A stretch of DNA of 14,569 bases from Flavobacteriaceae bacterium UBA3078 (GCA_002366675.1 DFBO01000263.1:2642-17210), one strand, 5' to 3'. Positions 1 through 7,054 are shown, counted from the first letter of the stretch. Translations and numbers: made by a program. The notes: generated by a model from the letters alone, not told the origin.

Positions 1-1203
1 AATCAAACTGTCGATATTTTAATTGAAAATGGTACGATTTCTCAAATTTCAAAACGCATTAAAAACACCAACAATATTAAAGAAGTAACACTGGATAATC
101 TCCATGTATCTCAAGGATGGTTTGATAGTAGTGTTAGTTTTGGTGAACCAGGTTATGAAGAAAGAGAAACTATTGAAAATGGATTAAAGACTGCTGCGCA
201 TTCTGGCTTTACTTCTATAGCTTTAAATCCTAATACCAATCCTGTTATTGATAGTAATTCAGATGTTTCGTTTATAAAATCTAAAGCAGAAAAACATGCT
301 GTTAATTTATATCCTATTGGAGCATTAACCAAAGAAGGTAAAGGCATAGATTTAGCCGAGTTGTTCGACATGAAGAATACTGGAGCTATTGCTTTTGGCG
401 ATTATCAGAAACCCATTGAAAACCCGAATCTCTTAAAAATCGCTTTGCAATATGCCAACAATTTTGATGGTTTGGTTTGTTCTTTTCCTCAAGAAAATAA
501 GATTTCAGGAAAAGGCGTTATGAATGAAGAAATTACCAGTACATCTTTAGGCTTAAAAGGCTTACCAAATATGGCTGAAGAGTTACAAATAGCAAGAGAT
601 TTATTTCTTTTAGAATATACTGATGGAAAATTACATATCCCAACAATTTCAACTGCAAAATCTGTTGAATTAATTCGAGCAGCAAAACAAAAAAAGCTAA
701 ATGTAAGTTGTAGTGTAGCCATACACAACCTGACTTTAACAGATAAAAATCTAACAAGTTTTAATACTCATTTTAAAGTATTACCTCCTTTACGAACTCA
801 AAAAGATATTGATGCTTTAATTGAAGGAGTAAAAGATGGAACTATAGACATGGTTACTAGTGACCATAATCCCATTGATATTGAACATAAAAAGATAGAA
901 TTCGATTTTGCCAAGTATGGAACAATTGGTTTAGAATCTGCCTTTGGAGTTCTAAATACCGTTTTTAGCACTAAAAAAACAATAGAAATTTTAACTAAAG
1001 GAAAAGATCGATTTGGTATTGTTTCTAAACCAATACAAATTGGTAATAAAGCAGATTTAAGCTTATTCAATCCTAATGGGAATAATACTTTTGGATTAGA
1101 AAACATTATTTCTACTTCAAAAAATAGCATCTTCTTAAATAAACCCGTCAAAGGTAAAGTGTATGGTATTATTGCAAACAATCAAATGATAGTATCAAAA
1201 TAA
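1..1203 (+). CDS. Dihydroorotase-like protein, 5' end outside the window, probably catalytically inactive
   Basis: The frame is open from base 1, giving 400 residues; roughly 15-20 N-terminal residues appear to be missing because the visible part begins at the first beta-strand (DILIENGTI). The fold is a type-I dihydroorotase (amidohydrolase superfamily): EPGYEERETIENG, GVMNE, STRLGL-like STSLGLKGLP, LPPLRT and DGTIDMVTSDHNP line up with the family in order. The metal site is degraded. The HxH pair is S44-V-S46, the His of the VxVHCED strand is S161, the LHIAH histidine is T215, and the usual Asp-Asp pair after AF is GDY (D134). H242 and the catalytic-position D288 remain. In the known family these histidines bind zinc, so hydrolysis of carbamoyl aspartate is not expected. 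Known inactive homologues (pyrC' of Pseudomonas) structurally support aspartate transcarbamylase; a similar role here is inference. Twelve bases separate it from the next gene, suggesting an operon. Confidence 0.85.
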   Translation, partial: NQTVDILIENGTISQISKRIKNTNNIKEVTLDNLHVSQGWFDSSVSFGEPGYEERETIENGLKTAAHSGFTSIALNPNTNPVIDSNSDVSFIKSKAEKHAVNLYPIGALTKEGKGIDLAELFDMKNTGAIAFGDYQKPIENPNLLKIALQYANNFDGLVCSFPQENKISGKGVMNEEITSTSLGLKGLPNMAEELQIARDLFLLEYTDGKLHIPTISTAKSVELIRAAKQKKLNVSCSVAIHNLTLTDKNLTSFNTHFKVLPPLRTQKDIDALIEGVKDGTIDMVTSDHNPIDIEHKKIEFDFAKYGTIGLESAFGVLNTVFSTKKTIEILTKGKDRFGIVSKPIQIGNKADLSLFNPNGNNTFGLENIISTSKNSIFLNKPVKGKVYGIIANNQMIVSK

Positions 1204-1215
1204 CGACATCAAATT

Positions 1216-1548
1216 ATGAAAAAAGCAACTGGTAGTAAAAACGATAGCTTAGCAATTGTGGCATATATTACACTTATAGGAACATTAATCGCATTCTTTA
1301 TGAATCGCGATGAACGTAACCTATTGGTTTCATTTCATGTTAGACAAGCATTAGGCTTATGGCTACTTCAAATGGCTCTGGGTTACTTTATTGGTGCTTT
1401 TGATAGCTGGATGATTTCTACGTCCTTCTGGATTTTTTTCATTGTATTATTTTTATATGGTATTTTTGGAGCTCTTGCTAAAAAAATGAACGAAGTTCCT
1501 GTTCTAGGTCCTTTCTTTCAAAAATTATTTTCTTCAATCGGACAATAA
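1216..1548 (+). CDS. Small membrane protein, DUF4870/Tic20-like ('import component' type)
   Basis: A 110-residue membrane protein. Hydrophobic segments lie at about residues 12-29, 46-62 and 69-87. After the first segment comes a short charged turn (NRDER) and the FHVRQA motif (40-45), which matches the 'V+FHA+QA' signature of DUF4870-type proteins and their flavobacterial relatives often labelled 'import component protein'. The molecular function of that group is not established. The ATG lies 12 bases after the dihydroorotase-like stop and its own stop is 3 bases before the following ATG, so the three genes are likely cotranscribed. No signal peptide cleavage site is evident. Confidence is high that it is a gene, moderate for the family. 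Confidence 0.8.
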   Translation: MKKATGSKNDSLAIVAYITLIGTLIAFFMNRDERNLLVSFHVRQALGLWLLQMALGYFIGAFDSWMISTSFWIFFIVLFLYGIFGALAKKMNEVPVLGPFFQKLFSSIGQ

Positions 1549-1551
1549 ATT

Positions 1552-2199
1552 ATGCATTTATCTTTAGAATACATTACGAGACCTTCCACGTTAAAAGAAA
1601 ACGCACCATTATTAATTATGTGTCATGGCTATGGTAGCGATGAAAACGATTTATTTTCGTTCGCATCAGAGTTACCTGAAGAACTATTTATTATTTCTTT
1701 AAAAGCACCTTATCAAATGCAGCCTTATGGAAATGCTTGGTATGCAATTAATTTCGATGCAGATCAAAACAAATGGAGTGACGACGAGCAAGCAAAAACT
1801 TCTCGAGATTTAATAGCCAATTTTATAGATGAAGCATGTGAAAAATTTCCAGTAAATAAAGACAATGTTACTTTGTTGGGCTTTAGCCAAGGAACTATAT
1901 TAAGTTATGCAGTTGCGTTAACCTATCCAGAAAAAATCAATCAAGTTGTAGCATTAAGTGGTTATATAAATCCTAATATTATTCCAGATAATGTTTCAGA
2001 AAAAGACTATTCGCATTTAAGATTTTATTGTTCTCATGGTAGTGTAGATCAAGTTCTACCTGTTGAATGGGCAAGAAAAGCTCCAAAATTCTTAGAAGCA
2101 TTAAATATAAAGTATCAATATTCTGAATTTCCTGTAGGTCATGGTGTTGCACCACAAAATTTTTATGAATTTAGAAAATGGCTAATAAATAAAATATAG
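1552..2199 (+). CDS. Alpha/beta-hydrolase, phospholipase/carboxylesterase family
   Basis: A 215-residue single-domain serine hydrolase of the abhydrolase_2 (phospholipase/carboxylesterase, acyl-protein thioesterase-like) family. The oxyanion-hole strand is LLIMCHGYGSDENDL (residues 20-34). The nucleophile elbow is GFSQG with S112, the acid is D166 in HGSVDQVLP, and the base is H197 in PVGHGV, so the catalytic triad is intact and correctly spaced. NAWYAINF (61-68) is also typical of the family. There is no signal peptide, so it is expected to be cytoplasmic. The substrate cannot be read from sequence; small acyl esters or thioesters are typical. It is the last gene of the + strand operon and its TAG is one base from the stop of the convergent gene at 2201, with no terminator between. 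Confidence 0.9.
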   Translation: MHLSLEYITRPSTLKENAPLLIMCHGYGSDENDLFSFASELPEELFIISLKAPYQMQPYGNAWYAINFDADQNKWSDDEQAKTSRDLIANFIDEACEKFPVNKDNVTLLGFSQGTILSYAVALTYPEKINQVVALSGYINPNIIPDNVSEKDYSHLRFYCSHGSVDQVLPVEWARKAPKFLEALNIKYQYSEFPVGHGVAPQNFYEFRKWLINKI

Positions 2200-2200
2200 T

Positions 2201-2704
2201 TTATCGTGTAGGATATAAAAACGATTCAATTAATTTGAATTTTAATTGTTCGTCTTCGGTTATTTCATAAGTCATAAACAATTCTCCCCAATATCTTCCA
2301 TCTGAAAAATTAGCGATTATCCATTTATGGTTTAGTAGTCTAATAGAATTGATTAGCATTTTTCCTCCAGTCATTGAAGCATAAGGAATTAATGGATGCT
2401 CCTCACCTTTCATAAGATTTAACTCATATATTTCATCTTTAATAAAAGGTATTAACTCTGTAACATTGAAACCTCTTTCTTCAAAATATGTCAATGCAGC
2501 TTCAGTTTCATCTAATTTGAATTCAGATAATGTTAAAATTTGATCTCTTAAATTAGATATTGTGTCTTGATAAATTGAGTGCTTCTCTAGAGAAAGCTCG
2601 TACTTATCATCATAAGATTCTATAATATTCTTAGAATTTACATATTGAAAGACAACAAGTAAAAGAGAAAAAATAAACAGATACATAAATATTCTATTCT
2701 TCAT
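2201..2704 (-). CDS. Membrane-anchored protein of unknown function
   Basis: A 167-residue protein I cannot assign to a characterised family. Residues 5-21 form a hydrophobic N-terminal segment (signal anchor or uncleaved signal), after which about 145 residues would lie in the periplasm. Residues 25-75 are charged and probably helical. The C-terminal part (about 112-167) holds a compact pattern GGKMLINSIRLLNHKW, NFSDGRYWGELF and a closing FLYPTR that looks like a small mixed alpha/beta domain. No catalytic motif is apparent. Its ATG overlaps the TAA of the upstream metallo-hydrolase by one base (TAATG), which implies translational coupling and a shared transcript. Confidence 0.75.
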   Translation of the reverse strand: MKNRIFMYLFIFSLLLVVFQYVNSKNIIESYDDKYELSLEKHSIYQDTISNLRDQILTLSEFKLDETEAALTYFEERGFNVTELIPFIKDEIYELNLMKGEEHPLIPYASMTGGKMLINSIRLLNHKWIIANFSDGRYWGELFMTYEITEDEQLKFKLIESFLYPTR

Positions 2705-3465
2705 TATATGGTAATTTGTAAGTTATCGTAAGCTAGAAAAACGTTTTCAGGCAATTTTTGTTGCACTTCATCATGAAAACCTAATAAATGACTAATATGC
2801 GTTAAATAGGCTCTTTTAGGTTGTATTTTATCAATAAAACTTAAAGCTTCTTCTAAATTAAAATGCGATATATGTGGTGCTTCTCTTAAAGCATTCACCA
2901 CTAAAACATCCAGATTTTTAAGTTTCTCAATTTCTGTATCATCAATAGTCTTCATATCTGTTAAATATGCAAATCTATCAAATCTAAACCCAAAAACTTG
3001 CAAGTTAAAATGCATCCCATTAATAGGAATAACCTCTAAATTCGCTAATTTAAAAGATTTGTTTTCAACTTCGTTAATAACAACATTTGGTGCTCCAGGA
3101 TATTTGTTCTCGGTTTTAAAAATATAGTCAAATCTACGCTTCAATTCTCCTATAACACGCTTATGAGCATAAATTGGGATATCTCCTTGTCTAAAAAAAT
3201 AAGGTCTAATATCATCTAAACCAGCAGTATGATCTGCATGTTCATGTGTAAAAAGTATGCCATCAAGTTTTTCACAAGCATTACTAAGCATTTGCTGTCT
3301 AAAATCTGGTCCACAATCTATTACATAGACATTATAATCCCATTCAATTAACACAGAAACTCTTAATCTTTTATCTCTAGAATTTGTACTTAAACACACT
3401 GGATGTTGGCTTCCAATAACTGGGATTCCTTGAGAAGTTCCGGTGCCTAAAAATGTAATTTTCAA
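2704..3465 (-). CDS. PhnP-like metallo-beta-lactamase-fold phosphodiesterase/hydrolase
   Basis: A 253-residue MBL-fold hydrolase. The N-terminus MKITFLGTGTSQGIPVIG and the HPVC at 21-24 match the PhnP / 'MBL fold metallo-hydrolase' group. The metal ligands are complete: H74-x-H76-x-D78-H79 (THEHADH), H152 (GMHF), D170 (LTDMK) and H223 (LTHISH). E. coli PhnP cleaves cyclic phosphate diesters in phosphonate breakdown; no phn genes are nearby, so the substrate here is open. The start is TTG: an in-frame TAA lies only three codons upstream (codons TAA ATA GGA TTG), and the first beta-strand begins immediately, so no ATG start is possible. Cytoplasmic, first gene of a two-gene transcript with the membrane-anchored protein. 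A -7 element is seen at 3483-3490. Confidence 0.9.
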   Translation of the reverse strand: MKITFLGTGTSQGIPVIGSQHPVCLSTNSRDKRLRVSVLIEWDYNVYVIDCGPDFRQQMLSNACEKLDGILFTHEHADHTAGLDDIRPYFFRQGDIPIYAHKRVIGELKRRFDYIFKTENKYPGAPNVVINEVENKSFKLANLEVIPINGMHFNLQVFGFRFDRFAYLTDMKTIDDTEIEKLKNLDVLVVNALREAPHISHFNLEEALSFIDKIQPKRAYLTHISHLLGFHDEVQQKLPENVFLAYDNLQITI

Positions 3466-3482
3466 TCCTATTTATTTTGAAA

Positions 3483-3490
3483 CAAAAATA
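3483..3490 (-). promoter_or_regulatory. -7 promoter element for the MBL-fold hydrolase gene
   Basis: On the - strand this reads TATTTTTG, a full match to the Bacteroidota -7 consensus TAnnTTTG, 17 bases before the TTG start. No convincing TTTG -33 box is visible at the expected distance. A transcript starting a few bases downstream would have a leader of only about 10 nt. Confidence 0.5.
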
Positions 3491-3500
3491 AGGTAATTTT

Positions 3501-3530
3501 TTTGTTTAACATGGTAATTTAATACCTTTG
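3501..3530 (+). promoter_or_regulatory. Bacteroidota-type promoter for the 482-residue protein gene
   Basis: TTTG (3501-3504) and TACCTTTG (3523-3530) are separated by 18 bases and match the TTTG / TAnnTTTG consensus of the Bacteroidota primary sigma factor. The element lies 26 bases before the ATG at 3557, giving a short leader. It is interleaved with the divergent promoter of the MBL gene. Confidence 0.7.
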
Positions 3531-3556
3531 TAACTAAGATTCAATCGAAATTTAGT

Positions 3557-5005
3557 ATGGAAATTACCATTAAAGGAGATAAACAGTTTGAAGAGATTCC
3601 TTCACTAAAAACCAAAGCCCTTCGCATAAACTTAAACGAAAATATTTACGGAACTTTTGCTGAAATTGGAGCAGGTCAAGAAACTGTTAGACAGTTTTTT
3701 AGAGCTGGTGGTGCTTCTGGTACTATTGCAAAAGCTATGTCTGCTTACGATAAGGATTTTAGTGATGCTATTTATGGAATGGAAGATGATGGTCGTTATG
3801 TAACTGAAGCGCGTTTACGTAAAATGCTAGATCATGAAATTAGTCTTATTGAAGAAAGACTAACTAGAGATAAGCATCCAAATAAACTTTTCTTTTCTTT
3901 TGCAAATACAGTAACAACCATAGATTTTGCTAAAAAATACAAAGGTCATGGTTGGGTAGGAATTAGATACCAGATTGAAGCAGATCAAGATTATAATGAA
4001 ATTACATTGCATCTTCGTTTTAAAGAAAATGATGCCAGATTGCAACAAGAAACTTTAGGTGTTTTAGGAACTAACCTAATGTATGGCGCATATTATAAAT
4101 ACAACGAACCAAAAAAATTACTTCGTTACTTATATGACCATTTAGATAAAGATCAAATAGAAATTGATACGATTAACTTTGCAGGTCCTGTTTTTGAAGA
4201 TGTTGATAACCGTTTAATGAGTTTGCAATTAGTTAAAAATGGCATGACAGATGCCGTTATGTTTGCTCCTGATGGAAATAACGTTTTACCTGCAAGAGTA
4301 CTTTATAAGAAAAACATCTTAGCATTAAGAGGGAGTTTTAGACCTGTTACTAAAGTAAATATAGACATGTTCCAAAAATCTTACGACATGTTTATTAAAG
4401 AAAATAAAGTAGATATTAATAAAACTCAAGTGGTTTTTGAAATTACTTTATCAAATCTTAGAGCTGAAGGTGAAATTGACGAACAAGACTTTATGGATCG
4501 AGCAAAATTGCTTTGTTCCTTAGGACATACAGTATTAATTTCTAATTTCCAAGAATACTATAAGCTAGTTGAATACTTCTCTCAATACACTAAAAGTAGA
4601 ATGGGACTTGCCATGGGAGTTAATAACTTGATTGATATATTTGATGAAAAATACTATCGCCATTTAAGTGGTGGTATTTTAGAAGCTTTTGGAAAACTAT
4701 TCTTTAAAGATTTACGTGTTTATTTATATCCAATGCAAAATGAAGATGGCTCATTAACTAATAGTGAGAATCTTAAAGTTCATCCAAGAATGAAAGAGCT
4801 ATATAAATTCTTTAAATACAATGGAAAGGTTATAGATATAACAGATTATGATACGAGCATCTTATCAGTATTCTCAAGAACCGTATTAAAAATGATTGCT
4901 AATGGTGATGAAGGCTGGGAAACTATGTTGCCAGAAGGAGTATCTAAATTAATTAAAGAAAAAAGTTTGTTTGGTTGCGAAACTGAAGAAGTTTTTAGAG
5001 ACTAA
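3557..5005 (+). CDS. Conserved 482-residue protein of unknown function
   Basis: A soluble protein with no signal peptide and no membrane segment. The most conserved-looking part is near the N-terminus: a Gly-rich stretch GAGQETVRQFFRAGGASG (about residues 38-55) followed by AKAMSAYDKDFSDAIYG and GRYVTEARL, with a charged helix RKMLDHEISLIEERL next. Later blocks include LGTNLMYGAYY, FAGPVFEDVDNRLMSLQLV, MFAPDGNNVLPARVLYKK and LRGSFRPVT. I recognise it as a family widespread in Flavobacteriaceae, but know of no established function; from memory, database names for it are inconsistent ('TonB-dependent receptor', 'nicotinate-nucleotide adenylyltransferase') and neither fits, since there is no beta-barrel, signal sequence or nucleotidyltransferase (H/T)xGH motif. 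It is monocistronic, with its own promoter at 3501-3530 and a strong terminator directly after its stop. Confidence 0.85.
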   Translation: MEITIKGDKQFEEIPSLKTKALRINLNENIYGTFAEIGAGQETVRQFFRAGGASGTIAKAMSAYDKDFSDAIYGMEDDGRYVTEARLRKMLDHEISLIEERLTRDKHPNKLFFSFANTVTTIDFAKKYKGHGWVGIRYQIEADQDYNEITLHLRFKENDARLQQETLGVLGTNLMYGAYYKYNEPKKLLRYLYDHLDKDQIEIDTINFAGPVFEDVDNRLMSLQLVKNGMTDAVMFAPDGNNVLPARVLYKKNILALRGSFRPVTKVNIDMFQKSYDMFIKENKVDINKTQVVFEITLSNLRAEGEIDEQDFMDRAKLLCSLGHTVLISNFQEYYKLVEYFSQYTKSRMGLAMGVNNLIDIFDEKYYRHLSGGILEAFGKLFFKDLRVYLYPMQNEDGSLTNSENLKVHPRMKELYKFFKYNGKVIDITDYDTSILSVFSRTVLKMIANGDEGWETMLPEGVSKLIKEKSLFGCETEEVFRD

Positions 5006-5006
5006 T

Positions 5007-5037
5007 AAAAAAAGCGACCAATTTGGTCGCTTTTTTT
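5007..5037. terminator. Bidirectional intrinsic terminator
   Basis: A perfect inverted repeat, GCGACCA (5014-5020) and TGGTCGC (5024-5030) with a 3-base loop, flanked by seven A on the left and seven T on the right. It therefore makes a hairpin plus U-tract on both strands. It serves the + strand gene ending at 5005 and the - strand peroxiredoxin, whose stop codon overlaps the T-tract. Confidence 0.93.
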
Positions 5038-5488
5038 ATTTTAATATTTGGTCTGTATGTGCTTTTGTTTTTACTTTTAAAATAACATCCTCAATTATTC
5101 CCTTTTCATCAATTACGAAGGTTGTTCTATGAATACCATCGTATTCTCTGCCCATAAATTTTTTAGGACCCCAAATTCCATAGGCTTCTATCACTTTTTT
5201 ATCTTCATCGGCTAGTAATGGATATGGGAAATTATATTTATTTCTAAAATTTGTTTGTCTTTTCTCACTATCTGCACTCACTCCAAGCACATCATAACCT
5301 AATTCTTGAAACCTAGAATAATTATCACTTAAATTACAAGCTTCAACAGTACAACCTGGAGTACTAGCTTTTGGATAAAAGAATAACACGAGTTTTTTTC
5401 CTTTGTAATTAGCTAACGAAATGGTGTTTCCATCTTGGTCTTTTGCTATAAAATCTGGCGCTTTATCTCCTGGTTTTAAATTTGTCAT
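5036..5488 (-). CDS. bcp: Thioredoxin-dependent thiol peroxidase (BCP/PrxQ-type peroxiredoxin)
   Basis: A 150-residue peroxiredoxin of the BCP/PrxQ class, the normal length. It reduces hydrogen peroxide and organic hydroperoxides in the cytoplasm with thioredoxin as electron donor. The active site is YPKASTPGCTVEAC with peroxidatic C46 and the resolving-type C51 five residues later, as in E. coli Bcp. T43 and P44 of the TPGC motif are intact, and the catalytic-site Arg is expected in GIHRTTFVID (R121). It starts divergently from endonuclease III, 41 bases apart, so the two share a control region. No clear TAnnTTTG element was found for this direction; the nearest is an imperfect TATTTTTA. The stop codon lies inside the shared terminator. 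Confidence 0.95.
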   Translation of the reverse strand: MTNLKPGDKAPDFIAKDQDGNTISLANYKGKKLVLFFYPKASTPGCTVEACNLSDNYSRFQELGYDVLGVSADSEKRQTNFRNKYNFPYPLLADEDKKVIEAYGIWGPKKFMGREYDGIHRTTFVIDEKGIIEDVILKVKTKAHTDQILK

Positions 5489-5490
5489 AG

Positions 5491-5498
5491 TATCTTTG
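5491..5498 (+). promoter_or_regulatory. -7 promoter element for endonuclease III
   Basis: TATCTTTG fits TAnnTTTG exactly and lies 31 bases before the nth ATG. The -33 region has no good TTTG at the standard spacing (a TTTG at 5481-5484 is too close). The preceding bases ATAG make a 12-base match (ATAGTATCTTTG) with the uvrA promoter. Confidence 0.5.
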
Positions 5499-5529
5499 TT
5501 TAAATTCAGTTTTTGTAAAAATACAACTT

Positions 5530-6189
5530 ATGACCAAGCAAGAAAAGGTAGATTATGTTATAAATACGTTAAACGAATTATATCCAACTATTCCTGTGCC
5601 ATTAGATCATAAAGACCCATATACCTTATTAATTGCTGTGTTACTCTCGGCACAAAGTACAGATGTTCGTGTCAATAAAATTACACCATTACTATTTGCA
5701 AAAGCAGATAATCCGTATGATATGGCAAAACTTACAGTTGAAGAAATTAGAGAGATTATAAGGCCTGTTGGATTGTCTCCAATGAAAAGCAAAGGGATTC
5801 ATGGCCTTTCAAAAATATTAATTGACAAGCATGATGGTCAGGTTCCAAAAACCTACGAGTATTTAGAAGAATTACCAGCAGTTGGACACAAAACAGCAGC
5901 TGTAGTTTTATCTCAAGCGTTTGGAATTCCTGCCTTTCCTGTAGACACACACATCCATAGACTCATGTATCGATGGGGATTTACCAATGGGAAAAATGTG
6001 GTACAAACCGAAAAAGATGCTAAACGATTATTTCCAAAAGAGTTATGGAACGATTTACATTTACAGATTATATGGTATGGTCGCGAATACTCGCCAGCTA
6101 GAGGTTGGAATTTAGAAAAAGATATCATTTCCAAAAAAATAGGAAGAAAAAGTGTATTAAAATCTCATTCTCAATACATTAGTGAATAA
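5530..6189 (+). CDS. nth: Endonuclease III (DNA glycosylase/AP lyase) lacking the 4Fe-4S cluster
   Basis: A 219-residue helix-hairpin-helix glycosylase that removes oxidised pyrimidines and nicks the abasic site in base excision repair. The N-terminal DPYTLLIAVLLSAQSTD (29-45), the HhH motif LEELPAVGHKTA with catalytic lysine K121, and the VDTHI motif with catalytic D139 are all intact. In most family members four C-terminal cysteines (C-x6-C-x2-C-x5-C) hold a 4Fe-4S cluster; here that stretch reads YGREYSPARGWNLEKDIISKK and the entire protein contains no cysteine. Length is otherwise normal, so the tail is replaced, not deleted. I believe this cluster-less form is shared by related flavobacteria, but that is from memory. 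Divergent from bcp; monocistronic, with a terminator at 6214-6244. Confidence 0.93.
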   Translation: MTKQEKVDYVINTLNELYPTIPVPLDHKDPYTLLIAVLLSAQSTDVRVNKITPLLFAKADNPYDMAKLTVEEIREIIRPVGLSPMKSKGIHGLSKILIDKHDGQVPKTYEYLEELPAVGHKTAAVVLSQAFGIPAFPVDTHIHRLMYRWGFTNGKNVVQTEKDAKRLFPKELWNDLHLQIIWYGREYSPARGWNLEKDIISKKIGRKSVLKSHSQYISE

Positions 6190-6213
6190 TATTTAATTAC
6201 TTATTAAAAACAA

Positions 6214-6244
6214 AAAAAGTCCTAACGACTAATTAGGACTTTTT
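6214..6244. terminator. Intrinsic terminator between nth and the small-ORF gene
   Basis: AAAAAGTCCTAA (6214-6225) and TTAGGACTTTTT (6233-6244) form a perfect 12-base inverted repeat with a 7-base loop. A-tract and T-tract make it usable on both strands: it ends nth on + (24 bases after its stop) and the sigma factor/small-ORF transcript on - (6 bases after the stop at 6251). Confidence 0.9.
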
Positions 6245-6250
6245 CAAAGT

Positions 6251-6397
6251 TTAGTTGAGAAGTGCTTCAAACTTCATCTTATTACAATTTATAACACTTA
6301 AAGCCTTAGAATAATCAAGAAGAAATTTTACACTTTCCTCTTTCGGGTTCAAATTAATTTGCTTTTGGGGATTTTTTTGAGAGTAAATTTTTGCCAT
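6251..6397 (-). CDS. 48-residue small protein downstream of the sigma factor
   Basis: An ATG-started ORF of 48 codons plus TAA, too short for usual ORF thresholds. The product begins MAKIYSQKNPQKQINLNPKE and ends ALSVINCNKMKFEALLN. It is hydrophilic, Lys/Asn-rich at the N-terminus, with one probable amphipathic helix (about residues 22-34, ESVKFLLDYSKAL) and a single Cys at 39; no membrane segment or signal peptide. It lies 56 bases after the sigma factor stop on the same strand and ends just before a strong terminator, which argues that it is a real last cistron. Codon choice (GAA/AAA/ATT-rich) resembles its neighbours. I have an impression that near-identical small ORFs occur in related flavobacteria, but cannot verify this. 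No function is known to me; a role linked to the sigma factor is inference from position only. Confidence 0.65.
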   Translation of the reverse strand: MAKIYSQKNPQKQINLNPKEESVKFLLDYSKALSVINCNKMKFEALLN

Positions 6398-6453
6398 TAA
6401 ATCTTATTTATGGGTTATATACTCTACAAACGCAACAAATTATATTTTATTGT

Positions 6454-7044
6454 TTAATTTGTTAAAATAATTTTATGTTTATCAATAATTTTTCTCATAT
6501 TAATTAATGCATATCGCATTCTACCTAAAGCTGTATTGATGCTAACGCCTGTTTTTTCTGATATTTCTTTAAAACTCATATCATAATACATACGCATCAT
6601 TAATACTTCTTTTTGGTCTTCAGGTAACTCATCAATTACTTTTCTTACATCAGATTCTACTTGACTTTTAATAAGACTTTTCTCTGCATCTAATGCATTA
6701 TCACTTAAAACAGAAAAGATATTAAAATCTCCAGTATTACTAAATTTAGGCATGCGACTATTCTTTCTAAAATGGTCAATGACTAAATTATGAGAAATAC
6801 GCATAACCCACGGAAGAAATTTACCTTCTTCGTTATATTTTCCCTTTTTTAAAGTTCTAATAACTTTAATAAAAGTATCCTGAAAAATATCTTCAGCAAT
6901 ATCTCTATCGTAAACTTTTGAATAAATAAAACTATAAATGCGTTGCTTATGTCTGGTGATGAGTGTCTCTAAAGCAAATTCTTCACCTTGAATGTAGTTA
7001 CTAACTAAAGTAGCGTCTGTGATAAGTTCTTTTTGCATAATCAT
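6454..7044 (-). CDS. RNA polymerase sigma factor, sigma-70 family, ECF-like
   Basis: A 196-residue group-4-type sigma factor. Region 2 spans about residues 26-95: LETLITRHKQRIYSFIYSKV, DIAEDIFQDTFIKVIRTL and the -10-recognition helix LPWVMRISHNLVIDHFRK. A linker (96-130) leads to region 4 (about 135-187): LPEDQKEVLMMRMYYDMSFKEISEKTGVSINTALGRMRYAL, a helix-turn-helix for the -35-like element. There is no sigma-1.1 or region 3. No membrane anti-sigma factor gene lies next to it; the only companion is the 48-residue ORF. ATG at 7044 is the first start; a second ATG two codons later (7038) is equally possible. A -7/-33 promoter (7147-7179) and a leader hairpin at 7055-7072 precede it. The regulon cannot be deduced. 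Confidence 0.93.
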   Translation of the reverse strand: MIMQKELITDATLVSNYIQGEEFALETLITRHKQRIYSFIYSKVYDRDIAEDIFQDTFIKVIRTLKKGKYNEEGKFLPWVMRISHNLVIDHFRKNSRMPKFSNTGDFNIFSVLSDNALDAEKSLIKSQVESDVRKVIDELPEDQKEVLMMRMYYDMSFKEISEKTGVSINTALGRMRYALINMRKIIDKHKIILTN

Positions 7045-7054
7045 TACTTTTTAA

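Noticed and set aside
798..1181. A 127-residue ORF antisense to the dihydroorotase-like gene
   Set aside because: It lies wholly within a well-supported gene, has no recognisable motif, and arises from the AT-rich codon use of the opposite strand.
361..1203. A separate 280-residue gene starting at TTG 361
   Set aside because: The frame is open without a stop from base 1 and the upstream residues align with the N-terminal part of dihydroorotase.
3557..5005. Naming the 482-residue protein a TonB-dependent receptor or nucleotidyltransferase
   Set aside because: There is no signal peptide, plug or beta-barrel pattern, and no (H/T)xGH nucleotidyltransferase motif.
5487..5498. An SOS/LexA-type operator shared by nth and uvrA
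   Set aside because: The shared 12-mer is not palindromic and is mostly explained by the general -7 promoter consensus.
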